NCBI RefSeq assembly: GCF_001571385.1
Contig: NZ_BCNW01000001.1
Span: 868,001 to 932,000, forward strand
Length of the DNA stretch: 64,000 nucleotides
Reading direction: 5' to 3'
Source of the DNA: Methanofollis ethanolicus
Lineage (GTDB): Archaea; Halobacteriota; Methanomicrobia; Methanomicrobiales; Methanofollaceae
Each line of letters opens with the position of its first letter. Position 1 is the first letter of the stretch. Made by a program: the position numbers and the translations under genes. The notes below the pieces were generated by a model. It searched no databases. It had not been told where the DNA came from and worked only from the letters and a program-made list of their open reading frames with translations. Positions 36,267-44,689 of the stretch are shown one piece after another.

Positions 36267-37253
36267 TCAGGCGGCGTCGAGGTGCCGCCGCGCCGCCCCG
36301 GTCGTCTCCCGGCCCTGCGGCGTCCGCTTGACAAACCCGATCCTGATCAGATACGGCTCGTAGACCTCCTCGACAGTCCGCACCTCCTCGCCGACCGAGA
36401 TGGCGATCGTCTTCACGCCCACCGGCCCGCCGCCGAAATCGTCCGCGATCACCGAGAGGATCCGCCGGTCAAGGTCGTCAAGGCCCAGACGGTCGATGCC
36501 GAGCATGGTCAGGGCGCGGTCCGCCGTCTCCCCGTCGATGCGACCGTCGCCCTTCACCAGGGCAAAGTCCCGCACGCGCTTGAGGAGGCGGTTGGCGATC
36601 CTCGGCGTCCCGCGGCTCCGCTGTGCGATCTCACGCGCCCCCTCCGGGGTGATCGGCGTCTGCATGATCGCAGCGCTTCGCTCCACGATCCTGACCAGGT
36701 CGTCGACCTCATAGAGAGTGAGACGGAAGATGAAACCGAACCTGTCCCTGAGAGGAGACCCGAGCATCCCGACCTTCGTCGTCGCCCCCACCAGGGTGAA
36801 GGCTTCAAGCGGGAGCGGGACCGATCGTGCGCCCGGCCCCTCGCCGATCATCACGTCGATGCAGGAGTCCTCCATCGCCGGGTAGAGGATCTCCTCGACC
36901 ACCGGGTTCAAGCGATGGATCTCGTCGATGAAGAGGACGTCGCCGCGTGAAAGCGCCGTCAACTGTGCGGCAAGGTCACCGGGCCTCTCCAGCACCGGCC
37001 CGGAGGTGCTCCTGATCCCGGCCCCCATCTCGTGTGCGATGATCTGGGCGAGCGTCGTCTTCCCGAGCCCCGGAGGGCCGGAGAAGAGGACGTGGTCGAG
37101 GGACTCCCCGCGCTTTTTTGCGGCGGCGATGGCGATGGAGAGGGCCTCTTTGATCTGCGGCTGACCTACGAACTCGTCGAAGCGCGCCGGCCTGATGGCG
37201 GCGTCGTCGGGCTCTTCGCTGAGGGCGGCGGGGGAAGGGATGCGTTCCTTCAT
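36267..37253 (-). CDS. ruvB: Holliday junction branch-migration helicase RuvB
   Basis: A 328-residue AAA+ motor closely matching bacterial RuvB. Walker A is GPPGLGKT (59-66), Walker B is [10 protein letters not shown] (about 106-115), the arginine-finger region reads [13 protein letters not shown], and the winged-helix C-terminus has [11 protein letters not shown] and [17 protein letters not shown]. It drives branch migration with RuvA during recombination repair. It is the third gene of ruvC-ruvA-ruvB, 5 nt behind ruvA. RuvABC is normally bacterial; archaea usually use Hjc/Hel308-type systems, so bacterial origin by transfer is likely. Confidence 0.97.
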   Translation of the reverse strand: MKERIPSPAALSEEPDDAAIRPARFDEFVGQPQIKEALSIAIAAAKKRGESLDHVLFSGPPGLGKTTLAQIIAHEMGAGIRSTSGPVLERPGDLAAQLTALSRGDVLFIDEIHRLNPVVEEILYPAMEDSCIDVMIGEGPGARSVPLPLEAFTLVGATTKVGMLGSPLRDRFGFIFRLTLYEVDDLVRIVERSAAIMQTPITPEGAREIAQRSRGTPRIANRLLKRVRDFALVKGDGRIDGETADRALTMLGIDRLGLDDLDRRILSVIADDFGGGPVGVKTIAISVGEEVRTVEEVYEPYLIRIGFVKRTPQGRETTGAARRHLDAA

Positions 37254-37258
37254 GGTGC

Positions 37259-37846
37259 TCAGCGCTCCCGGAGGCAGGCAAGTGCGGCGCGGATCAGGCC
37301 CTGCACAGTCGGATCAGGCAGGCCTGGCAGGACCGCGTCGACCGCCTCCTCTGCCTCTTGCGGCGAAAACCCGAGCGATATGAGGGCGCTCGCCGCGTCT
37401 GAGGCCTCGGCAGAGCGCCTGCCGAGGGAGAGGGTATCCGCACACGTCTTCATCTTTTCTTTCAACTCAAGGATCAGGCGTTTCGCGCTCTTCTGCCCGA
37501 TCCCGGGGATCCGGGTGAGCGTCTTCTCGTCGTCGTCGAGGATTGCAAGGGCGAACTCCTCGAACGAGATCCCGGAGAGGATGTTCATGGCGTTCTTGGG
37601 ACCGATGCCTGCGACCCCGATCAGGACCGTGAAGAGTTCCAGCTCACGCTGCTGGAGAAAGCCGAAGAGCTGGATCTCGTCGTCGCGGACCACCATGTGG
37701 GTATAGACCCTGACGCGGCCCTGCGCCTGCTTGAGGTCCTCCAGCGCCGGCCTGGTCACCTGCACCCTGTACCCGACGCCGCCGACCTCGATCACCACCC
37801 ACCGGTCGCCGGTGGACGTCACTTCTCCAGAGAGGTGGGCTATCAT
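37259..37846 (-). CDS. ruvA: Holliday junction binding protein RuvA
   Basis: A 195-residue protein with the RuvA layout: N-terminal OB domain (MIAHLSGEV, then [11 protein letters not shown]), two helix-hairpin-helix motifs ([13 protein letters not shown] and [16 protein letters not shown]), and a small C-terminal domain ([22 protein letters not shown]) that contacts RuvB. ATG at 37846 makes an ATGA-type overlap with the ruvC stop (37843-37846). A longer frame upstream is the shadow of ruvC. It tetramerises on four-way junctions and recruits RuvB. Confidence 0.96.
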   Translation of the reverse strand: MIAHLSGEVTSTGDRWVVIEVGGVGYRVQVTRPALEDLKQAQGRVRVYTHMVVRDDEIQLFGFLQQRELELFTVLIGVAGIGPKNAMNILSGISFEEFALAILDDDEKTLTRIPGIGQKSAKRLILELKEKMKTCADTLSLGRRSAEASDAASALISLGFSPQEAEEAVDAVLPGLPDPTVQGLIRAALACLRER

Positions 37847-38319
37847 CGTAATTGCACCATATTGATGTGGCAGAGGGCGATGGCGAGGCCGTCGGCGGCA
37901 TCGTCGGGCTTCGGCACCTCCTCCAGGCGGAGAAGCCTGCGCATCATCTCCTGTACCTGATGTTTGTCGGCACGCCCTGACCCGGTGACCGCCTGTTTGA
38001 TCTGGTTGGGGGTGTACTCGGCGATCGGGATCCCGCGCTGCTCCGCGGCGAGGAGGAGGACGCCTCGCGCCTCGCTGACACGCATCGCCGTGGTGACGTT
38101 CCTGGAGAAGAACAGTTTTTCCAGGACGGCCCATGCGGGTTCGTACTCGTCGAAGAGGCCGCAGACTCTCTCGTAGACCTCAAGCAGCCGTTCCGAGGGT
38201 CTGCAGTCGCCGCCGGTCTCGATGCAGCCGAAGGTCAGCGGCGTCGGAAAGCGGCCGCCGGTGCTGAGGACGCCGTAGCCTGTTCTCCCAATTCCGGGGT
38301 CGATGCCGATGACGATCAT
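37843..38319 (-). CDS. ruvC: Holliday junction resolvase RuvC
   Basis: A 158-residue resolvase. It starts MIVIGIDPGIGRTGYGVL with catalytic D7, has E67 in AVLEKLFF, and the terminal acids D140 and D143 in PKPDDAADGLAIALCH. All four acidic positions of the active site are present. It cuts Holliday junctions in the RuvAB complex. It is the first gene of the ruvC-ruvA-ruvB operon. A short gap with no strong TATA box precedes it. Confidence 0.97.
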   Translation of the reverse strand: MIVIGIDPGIGRTGYGVLSTGGRFPTPLTFGCIETGGDCRPSERLLEVYERVCGLFDEYEPAWAVLEKLFFSRNVTTAMRVSEARGVLLLAAEQRGIPIAEYTPNQIKQAVTGSGRADKHQVQEMMRRLLRLEEVPKPDDAADGLAIALCHINMVQLR

Positions 38320-38744
38320 GGTGGTGTGGTCTCCTGAGTACTCGGTTCTCCAGGTTGATACCTTTTGTTGATCGTCTCTCAGTCCTGCGGCTGTACGGGG
38401 AGGAAACCTTTCAGTGTCGTCGTCTTGTTCCTGACCCGGGAGACTTCAAGGCCGAAGAACGAGCCTATCTCCTCTGCACGGGGAGAACCGCTCCTTCCCC
38501 GCTGGACCAACCCCGTATCCCGACATGCTGCGGACACGAACGCCGCACTCCGGAGCACCCCGTTTCCCGTGAAAGCGGGGCGGCCTCGCTGCCGCAGAGA
38601 TCCGCAGGGGATGGTCGGCCGGGTGTTCCGTGCGACCAGACAGAGCAGGCAGGCAGGTGCCGGGTGAAATTTCTGCCGTTGACGAGAGAGCGAGGCCTGA
38701 CATGAGATAATGATCCCGGTCTGCCGTCCTCGCCGGGAACAGGA
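38320..38744. other. Intergenic region with hairpins, no supported gene
   Basis: About 425 bases. Small reading frames here lack any domain and have untypical composition, so I do not call a gene. A hairpin CCCCG-(12 nt)-CGGGG lies near 38560-38581. It contains the ruvC promoter region and the 3' flank of the metallopeptidase gene. Confidence 0.4.
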
Positions 38745-39830
38745 TCAGAAAGGCCCGACTTTTGCCCATTCTGGGTGATATCTCTTCAGTCGAGCCTTTC
38801 TGGCGTCCGCGTCCGGCATGACCTCCCTGAGGGCGTCGTAGAAGGTCCTCTGGTGATGGGGGTGGCGGATGTGGCAGAGTTCGTGGGCGACGACGTACTC
38901 GATGAGGTCGGAGGGGACCATTGCAAGGCGCTCGTTGAAGACGATCCGCGAGTCCGGGATGCAGTTCCCCCAGAAGGTCTTCATGCAGCGGACCCTGACC
39001 GGCGGGACAGTCACCCCGAGTGCGGCGGCATACCGGGGGAGAGAGCGGTTCACCGCGGCCAGTGTGGTCGTCCTGAGATATGCGGAGACCGTCTCCCTGA
39101 CCGGGTGGTCGTCGGGGACAAGGAGGAGGTCGCCTTCGAGCGAGGCCTCGCCCCTCCCGCATGCCGGGACCGCCCTGATAGTCGTCTCTTTTCCGAAGAG
39201 AAGGAGCGTCCCGCCGTCCCTGTACTCGACCGGGCGCGCCGGCGTTCTCCCGGGGGTGGTGACCGTCTCATGGATGTACGTGGCGTGCGATGCGACAAAT
39301 GAACGGACCGTCTCCTTCGACGCCGCGGCCGGCGCGGTGACGCGGACCGTGTTGTCGGGCAGGACCCTGAGGGTGAGGTTGACCGCCCGCGGGCGGTAGA
39401 TGATCACGTACGGGACTGTCGTGCCGCCGGTGCGGAGGGCGGCGTGCTCCTCGCCCCGCGGGTTTTCCGGCGTCCGCAGGATCCGGGCCTCGCAGGCGCG
39501 GAGGGCGGCGTCGATCTCGTGCCGTGCCGTCCCGTGCGGCGCCTTCACGACGACGCACCCGCCGTCGCCGTGACCGACGGTCACGGTCCGGCAGCGCGGG
39601 CGAAACTCGACAAAAAAAGGGACCAGACGCCCCTGCACCCTGAAGAAACCCGCGGGGGGGTCATGGAGGACGGACACCGCGTGCTCCCTGACGGCGGCGA
39701 GGACCGTCTCCGCCGGTGTGCCGCGGGGCGCCCGGGCGACGACGTCCCGGCTGGTTCCCGGGAGGATCTCGATCCGCCCGGCCCCGGGGACGTATTCGAC
39801 GCGATAGGTGAGGAGGGACCTGTGTGCCAT
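38745..39830 (-). CDS. YgjP/DUF45-type metallopeptidase with triplicated N-terminal module
   Basis: A 361-residue protein. The C-terminal domain holds the zinc site HELCH (316-320) followed by HIRHPHHQRTFYDALREVMPD, the YgjP/SprT-like pattern, ending HPEWAKVGPF. The first 200 residues contain three related units: LTYRVEYVPGAG..., VPFFVEFRPRCR..., VPYVIIYRPRAVN..., each a strand pair followed by VVVKAP/VRVTAP-type strand and a helix. YgjP proteins normally carry one such unit. ATG at 39830 is chosen over 39860 because it begins at the first unit. Cytoplasmic; substrate unknown. Confidence 0.85.
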   Translation of the reverse strand: MAHRSLLTYRVEYVPGAGRIEILPGTSRDVVARAPRGTPAETVLAAVREHAVSVLHDPPAGFFRVQGRLVPFFVEFRPRCRTVTVGHGDGGCVVVKAPHGTARHEIDAALRACEARILRTPENPRGEEHAALRTGGTTVPYVIIYRPRAVNLTLRVLPDNTVRVTAPAAASKETVRSFVASHATYIHETVTTPGRTPARPVEYRDGGTLLLFGKETTIRAVPACGRGEASLEGDLLLVPDDHPVRETVSAYLRTTTLAAVNRSLPRYAAALGVTVPPVRVRCMKTFWGNCIPDSRIVFNERLAMVPSDLIEYVVAHELCHIRHPHHQRTFYDALREVMPDADARKARLKRYHPEWAKVGPF

Positions 39831-39906
39831 GGTCAGGCTCTCTTTTGACGGGGAGCACAAAGAGATACCGGTCGGCGTTGACGGCGAGGGTCGCCGACAG
39901 GGGGCC

Positions 39907-40362
39907 TTACGCGTGGACGCTCAGGGAGCGCTCCCTGCGACCTTCCGGGAAGGGGTGTTCTTTCTCTCCCCTTCCCGCCGCCGCCCTGACCGCCTCGATC
40001 AGTTTCTGGAAAAAATTGTCTCCCTCTCCTACCTTCCGGATGACCCGGTTCACTCCTGCCGTTCGGGCGCGGGCGGTCACGTCGCCGTGCCCGCTTCCGG
40101 TGATCAGGATACAGGGCAGGTCCATCCCGCGGTACCTGACCTCTTTCAGGAGTCTTATGCCGTCCATCCCGGGCATCTCCAGATCGGAAACGCAGACGTC
40201 AAAGTGCTCGCTCTCTATCCGGTCCAGGGCCTCGCCGCCTCTGTGAGCGAGGGTAGTAATGATCTCTCCGGTACTTTCCAGAAAGAGTCCGATCACGTTC
40301 AGGAGGGCGGGATCGTCGTCCACAACAAGGACGCGGATCTGCCTGTCGGTGGGGGGAGCCAT
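39907..40362 (-). CDS. Stand-alone response regulator receiver protein
   Basis: A 151-residue two-component receiver. Phosphoacceptor D60 lies in CVSDLEMPG, the acidic pocket is VVDDDP (14-19), Thr/Ser in LITGS (about 86-90), and Lys110 in VIRKVGEG. No output domain follows, only a basic/acidic tail of about 25 residues. Such archaeal receivers act on other signalling proteins by contact. A histidine kinase lies at 46.6 kb, and pairing is possible but unproven. TATA-like sequences lie about 25-35 nt upstream. Confidence 0.93.
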   Translation of the reverse strand: MAPPTDRQIRVLVVDDDPALLNVIGLFLESTGEIITTLAHRGGEALDRIESEHFDVCVSDLEMPGMDGIRLLKEVRYRGMDLPCILITGSGHGDVTARARTAGVNRVIRKVGEGDNFFQKLIEAVRAAAGRGEKEHPFPEGRRERSLSVHA

Positions 40363-40568
40363 TAGGGTGATAATTATTGTGTGTCGTATATAATGGTATC
40401 TATAATTCCTGGTTATGGCATCGAAAAATACCGCATCTATGGTGCGTCCCTTCGGAAAAAAATCCTCTCTGTTGTCGTGACCCCCGATGCCGACCTATTC
40501 CGGCAGGTACCGACGAAAATCGTCGTAGTTTTCGTATGATTTATCTCTCATGGCGTCCATTTTCCTGT
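40363..40568. promoter_or_regulatory. Divergent AT-rich promoter region
   Basis: Between the receiver gene (minus) and the chagasin-like lipoprotein (plus). The sequence cgtatataatgg near 40386-40397 is TATA-like in both directions. It suits the receiver gene by distance (about 30 nt). The lipoprotein ATG is 170 nt away, so that gene may use another element, perhaps tttatctctc near 40540. Confidence 0.45.
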
Positions 40569-41186
40569 ATGGTACGATACATCATTCTGGGCGCCCTCGC
40601 CCTCCTGTGCTGCGCCTGCATCCTTGGTGCGGGCTGCACCACGACGGGGCCGGCACAGACGAACACGACCACCCCGGTGCCGGTGAACACGACCGCCCCT
40701 GTCACGCCGACGGAGACAGTCATCGGCATGCCCAACCCGGCCGCGGCCTGGTGCCAGGAGCAGGGCTACGGCTATGAGATCAGGAAGGACGCGGCCGGCA
40801 ACGAGTACGGCGTCTGCATCTTCGGCAACGGCACCGAGGCCGACGAGTGGGCGGTCTACCGTGCGGCAATGGGATCTTACAACGAGACGGCGAACGGGAC
40901 CGCGGTCAACGCCACGAAGGGCGACATCGTCGGGATCAGCCTGAGAGAGAACCCGACGACCGGGTACCTCTGGAACGCGACCCTCTCCGCGGGCCTGACC
41001 CTCCTGAACGACACCTACACCATTGACCCCCACGCCGAGGGCATGGTCGGCGTGGGCGGCACCCACCTCTGGCTTGTGCGTGCCGACGCTGCGGGGAACC
41101 AGACCTTCTCCGCTGTCTCCAAGCGCCCCTGGGAGAACACGACCGGGACCGAGAAGACCTTCTCGCTGACGCTGAAGGTCGCCTGA
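40569..41186 (+). CDS. Lipoprotein: DUF333 plus chagasin-type protease inhibitor
   Basis: A 205-residue secreted protein. The signal MVRYIILGALALLCCACILG leads to a lipidation-type Cys23. A Thr/Pro linker is followed by NPAAAWCQEQGYGYEIR..GVCIF, the short DUF333 domain, then GDIVGISLRENPTTGYLW and VGGTHLWLVRADAAGNQTF, which is the chagasin/inhibitor I42 domain with its NPTTGY loop. I42 proteins block papain-family (C1) cysteine proteases. The window also encodes a C1 protease (61260-64000), so the two could interact. ATG 40569 places the signal peptide at the terminus. Confidence 0.88.
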   Translation: MVRYIILGALALLCCACILGAGCTTTGPAQTNTTTPVPVNTTAPVTPTETVIGMPNPAAAWCQEQGYGYEIRKDAAGNEYGVCIFGNGTEADEWAVYRAAMGSYNETANGTAVNATKGDIVGISLRENPTTGYLWNATLSAGLTLLNDTYTIDPHAEGMVGVGGTHLWLVRADAAGNQTFSAVSKRPWENTTGTEKTFSLTLKVA

Positions 41187-41202
41187 TCCCCTCTCCCTTT
41201 TT

Positions 41203-41964
41203 TTATCGCCCGTCCGGATTTTTCGCCGCCACCGCGGCGCACTCGGAGAAATATTCCCCGGCCGCCGTGAGAAACCCGTCCGTCTCGGCATAAAACTCCC
41301 GTGCGAGCAGGAAGATCCGGGAAGCGTCCCCGACCGCCGTGTGCGGACTGATCCTGCCGTCATAGACCTCGGGCACCGGGTACCGGTAGTGGCGGGAGAG
41401 GATCTCCCCCTGTGTGTGGGCGAAATCGATGATACAGGAGGCGCGGTCGAGGGAGAGGACGTCTCTCATGCCGAGAGCCGCCCTGACCTCGTGCTGGAGG
41501 TCGGTGCAGCGGTATCCTGAAAGGTCGAAACCCGCCCGTGCAAGGGCCTTCGACTCCATGCCCCGCGCAAAAAAAGCGAAACGCGAGATCTCGTCCTCGT
41601 CGCAGAGATCTCTCATAAAATCCCCCAGGTCGGTGAAAGACGCGGCCGCCACCTCTCGCGCCCGCCGCCACCCCCTGCCGCCGAGGCGGTGGGAGGGGTC
41701 GTACGGCATGCCGTCCCGTCCCTTTCCCGGATTTGCGACGCTCGTCTCGACGCCTGTCCGCACCCCGAGGGGGCCGACCCTGTTCTGCCAGACCTCGACC
41801 TCGATGTCGTATGCAAAAGTCCTGCCGGCAAACACGGGTCTGTCATCGTCCCGGCCGTAGACCACCGCACCGACTTCGATGGGCATGACGACGCCGCGGT
41901 GCGTCCCGTAGACGTGCCCGAACTCCATGTCGATGCAGGCGATGCGCCCTTCTTCGCGTTCCAT
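41203..41964 (-). CDS. DEDDh-type exonuclease-like protein
   Basis: A 253-residue protein with the layout of the DnaQ/RNase T family. Exo I is ACIDMEFG (D and E), followed by PIEVGAVVYG. A further Asp lies in IIDFAHTQGE, and Exo III is HTAVGDASRIF, giving the H-x3-D typical of DEDDh nucleases. The middle is divergent from bacterial epsilon subunits. ATG 41964 starts directly at the domain and lies 1 nt behind the rubredoxin stop, so both are co-translated. The function is probably 3'-5' trimming of DNA or RNA. Confidence 0.75.
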   Translation of the reverse strand: MEREEGRIACIDMEFGHVYGTHRGVVMPIEVGAVVYGRDDDRPVFAGRTFAYDIEVEVWQNRVGPLGVRTGVETSVANPGKGRDGMPYDPSHRLGGRGWRRAREVAAASFTDLGDFMRDLCDEDEISRFAFFARGMESKALARAGFDLSGYRCTDLQHEVRAALGMRDVLSLDRASCIIDFAHTQGEILSRHYRYPVPEVYDGRISPHTAVGDASRIFLLAREFYAETDGFLTAAGEYFSECAAVAAKNPDGR

Positions 41965-41965
41965 T

Positions 41966-42127
41966 CTATTCGACGCGGACGAAGAACGTCTTGCCCACCC
42001 CGCACCGCGGGCAGATCCAGTCGTCGGGAAGATTTTCAAAAGGCGTTTTCGGCGGGATGTTCTGCGTGTGGTCCCCGCTTGCCGGGTTATAGACAAACCC
42101 GCACTTCGTGCACCTGTACATGTCCAT
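41966..42127 (-). CDS. Rubredoxin
   Basis: A 53-residue protein starting MDMYRCTKCGFVYNPASGD and ending WICPRCGVGKTFFVRVE. The two CxxC pairs (C6, C9; C39, C42) bind one iron. Rubredoxins are small cytoplasmic electron carriers, often used in oxygen and superoxide defence in methanogens. It has its own TATA box 26 nt ahead and is probably leaderless. It precedes an exonuclease-like gene with a 1-nt gap, an odd pairing. Confidence 0.95.
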   Translation of the reverse strand: MDMYRCTKCGFVYNPASGDHTQNIPPKTPFENLPDDWICPRCGVGKTFFVRVE

Positions 42128-42147
42128 GGTCTCTCAGGTGCATGTCA

Positions 42148-42159
42148 CGTATATAATGT
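42148..42159 (-). promoter_or_regulatory. TATA box for rubredoxin-exonuclease pair
   Basis: On the minus strand the sequence reads ACATTATATACG, centred about 26 nt from the rubredoxin ATG at 42127. Transcription therefore begins at or within a few bases of the start codon. Confidence 0.55.
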
Positions 42160-42246
42160 TTTGGGATCGCTCGCTCCTCAGTCCTATCCCTTTTTCGCGG
42201 AATACCGGGAGGTTTATCGCCCTCCCACCCAAAATGTAAGAGAGCG

Positions 42247-43362
42247 ATGTACTACCACCTCATTCTTACCGACGCCTGCAACCTCTGCTGTTCGTACTGC
42301 CGTGCCAGGGACTTTCAGGAGATGGACCCCTGCGGGCGCGAGGTGGCGGTCGACGAGGACGTGCCCCCCGACCTCTCCCTCGACCTTTCCGATCTCTACC
42401 GCTTCCTCTCAGAAGACCCGTCGCCGACCCTCACCTTCTACGGCGGCGAACCGTCGTTGCGCCCTGACCTGATCGAGGAGGTCATGGGCCATGCCCCTCC
42501 CGCCTGCCGGTTCATGGTCCAGACCAACGGCCTCCTCCTCGACCGTCTCGGCCCCGACCTGGTCAACCGCTTCTCGACGATACTGGTCTCCGTCGACGGC
42601 CCCGCGGCCCTCACCGACGCCCACCGCGGCGCCGGGGTCTATGCGCGGGTGATGAAGAATGTGCGGGCGATCCGTGCCGGCGGGTATGCGGGCGAACTCA
42701 TCGCAAGGATGACCGTCGCCGAGGACACCGATATCGAGGAGGCGGTCCTCCACCTTGCCGGCCTCCCGGACTGTGACTCCGTCCACTGGCAGATCGACGC
42801 CAACTTCTGGGGCGACTACTCGGGGCGTGACTTTGCCGCCTGGATGGCGGAGTCGTACAACCCGGGCATACGCCGCCTTGTCGGGAGATGGGTGGCGGCG
42901 ATGCGCGACGAAGGGCGGGTGCCCCGCTGGTACCCCTTCCTGGGGTGCATGGAAGACCTCCTCCTCGGGCAGGGAAGCCGCCTCCGCTGCGGCTGCGGCT
43001 ACGCGAACTACACGATCATGACAGACGGGACCGTCATCCCCTGCCCCTGCATGGTCGGGATGAAGGACTGGTACCTCGGGCACATCTCCTCCACCGTCCC
43101 CCACGACCTCCCTGTCGTCCATGTCGGCACCCCCTGCACGTCCTGTAGCCTCAGGAGTTTCTGCGGAGGGCGGTGCCTGTACTCGAACATCCTCCTCCCC
43201 TGGCCCGAGGAAGGGCGGCGGCTTGTCTGCAGGACGGTGCAGAACCTCCACGACGCCCTGACGGCGGCGCTTCCCGAGGTACGGGGGCTCATCGCGGAGG
43301 GGAGGATCGCCGTCTCCGACTTCTCCTACGAACGCTTCAATGGCTGTGAGATCATTCCCTGA
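42247..43362 (+). CDS. Radical SAM enzyme with C-terminal cluster-binding domain
   Basis: A 371-residue radical SAM enzyme. The CxxxCxxC motif is C11, C15, C18 (DACNLCCSYC), followed by FYGGEP and SVDGP, the usual core motifs. A Cys-rich C-terminus (CGCGYANYTIMTDGTVIPCPC, then CTSCSLRSFCGGRC) is a SPASM-type auxiliary [4Fe-4S] region, as in peptide-modifying maturases. The last residues, FNGCEIIP, and overall length fit the AF1577-like archaeal group proposed to modify peptides. No candidate peptide gene was seen nearby. It overlaps the DNA methyltransferase by 1 nt. Confidence 0.88.
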   Translation: MYYHLILTDACNLCCSYCRARDFQEMDPCGREVAVDEDVPPDLSLDLSDLYRFLSEDPSPTLTFYGGEPSLRPDLIEEVMGHAPPACRFMVQTNGLLLDRLGPDLVNRFSTILVSVDGPAALTDAHRGAGVYARVMKNVRAIRAGGYAGELIARMTVAEDTDIEEAVLHLAGLPDCDSVHWQIDANFWGDYSGRDFAAWMAESYNPGIRRLVGRWVAAMRDEGRVPRWYPFLGCMEDLLLGQGSRLRCGCGYANYTIMTDGTVIPCPCMVGMKDWYLGHISSTVPHDLPVVHVGTPCTSCSLRSFCGGRCLYSNILLPWPEEGRRLVCRTVQNLHDALTAALPEVRGLIAEGRIAVSDFSYERFNGCEIIP

Positions 43363-44621
43363 TGGAAAGATTAAGACTGTTCAGGAGTGATATCACTCTG
43401 ATGCCCCCCTCCCTCGACGACTCTATCGGGAACTTTGTCGCCGCCGACGGGAGTCCGACCTGCCGGGACACTGTTCGCTGCGGCGGGACCGAGGTACCGC
43501 GCTATCGAAACGAGTTCTGGACGGCGCGGCAGCGTCAGGCCTCCTCGATCCACGAGGTCTCGTACCGGGCGTGTTTCAAACCGCAACTCCCCCACTTTTT
43601 CATCGACCTCTTTACGCGGGCCGGGGACGTCGTCTATGACCCCTTCAGCGGCCGGGGCACGACCGCAATCGAGGCGGCCCTCATGGGGCGGCGGGTGATC
43701 GCAAACGACATCAACCCCCTGAGTGCGGTCCTCGCACGGCCGCGCCTCTCGCCCCCCGACCCCGGCGAGGTCGCCGAAAGGCTCGACGAGATCCCGCGGA
43801 GTCGGGGCGGGCGGGCCGGCACCGACCTCTCGATGTTCTACCACCCGAAGACGCGGGCCGAGATCGTTGCCCTGCGGCGGTACCTCCTCGGCCGGAAGGA
43901 GGACGAGGACGCCGTCGACAGATGGATCAGGATGGTGGCGACGAACCGCCTCACCGGCCACTCGAAGGGGTTCTTCTCGGTCTACACCCTCCCGCCGAAT
44001 CAGGCGGTCTCGCCGGAGAGCCAGAGGCGGATCAACGAGAAGAGGGGCCAGAAACCGGAGTACCGCGACACTCACGCCCTCATCCTGAAAAAGTCTCAGC
44101 AACTCCTGACGCGGGTCTCTCCAGAGGAGACGGCTGCCCTCAGGTCCGCCGGGACCGACGCCCTCTTCCTCACGGGCAGGGCCGACGAGACGCCCGCGAT
44201 CCCGGACGCTTCCGTCGCCCTCACCGTCACCTCGCCGCCCTTCCTGGACATCGTCCAGTATGCGAAGGACAACTGGCTGCGGTGCTGGTTCAACGGCCTG
44301 GACGCGGAGGAGGTCGGGGCCGGGATCACGACGGCGCGGACTGTGGAGGAGTGGCAGGCGGTGATGGGCCGGGTCTTTGCCGAACTCTTCAGGGTGACGC
44401 GGCCGGGCGGCCGGGTCGCCTTCGAGGTCGGCGAGGTGCGGCACGGCCGCGTCGCCCTGGACGAGCATGTCGTCCCCCTCGGCGCCTCGGCCGGTTTTGC
44501 TCCCGAGGGGATCATGGTGAACAGTCAGGCCTTCACCAAGACCTCGAATATCTGGGGGATCGCGAACAATGCCGGCGGGACGAACACGAACCGCATCGTC
44601 CTCTTCAGAAAGCCCGAATGA
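43362..44621 (+). CDS. DNA (N4-cytosine or N6-adenine) methyltransferase, orphan
   Basis: A 419-residue SAM-dependent DNA methyltransferase. SAM motif I is DPFSGRGTTAIEA (about 92-104) and the catalytic motif is TSPPFLD (about 289-295), a variant found in N4-cytosine enzymes. The N-terminal region (NEFWTARQRQASSIHEVSYRA) and the middle (IRMVATNRLTGHSKGFFSVYTLPPNQAVS) form the target-recognition part. No restriction enzyme lies beside it, so it may be a solitary methylase. It begins in a 1-nt overlap with the radical SAM gene. Confidence 0.85.
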   Translation: MERLRLFRSDITLMPPSLDDSIGNFVAADGSPTCRDTVRCGGTEVPRYRNEFWTARQRQASSIHEVSYRACFKPQLPHFFIDLFTRAGDVVYDPFSGRGTTAIEAALMGRRVIANDINPLSAVLARPRLSPPDPGEVAERLDEIPRSRGGRAGTDLSMFYHPKTRAEIVALRRYLLGRKEDEDAVDRWIRMVATNRLTGHSKGFFSVYTLPPNQAVSPESQRRINEKRGQKPEYRDTHALILKKSQQLLTRVSPEETAALRSAGTDALFLTGRADETPAIPDASVALTVTSPPFLDIVQYAKDNWLRCWFNGLDAEEVGAGITTARTVEEWQAVMGRVFAELFRVTRPGGRVAFEVGEVRHGRVALDEHVVPLGASAGFAPEGIMVNSQAFTKTSNIWGIANNAGGTNTNRIVLFRKPE

Positions 44622-44660
44622 GGCGGGAAGAGTGCGAAAATATCCGCAGTTATCGATCTC

Positions 44661-44669
44661 GATATATAA
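44661..44669 (+). promoter_or_regulatory. TATA box for beta-propeller gene
   Basis: gatatataa lies 25 nt ahead of the ATG at 44690, so the transcript should be leaderless or nearly so. Confidence 0.55.
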
Positions 44670-44689
44670 TGCCGTGCCCATGATCCCTC

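Noticed and set aside
38355-38705. 116-residue reading frame between ruvC and the metallopeptidase
   Set aside because: No ribosome-binding site, no domain, odd composition; more likely non-coding.
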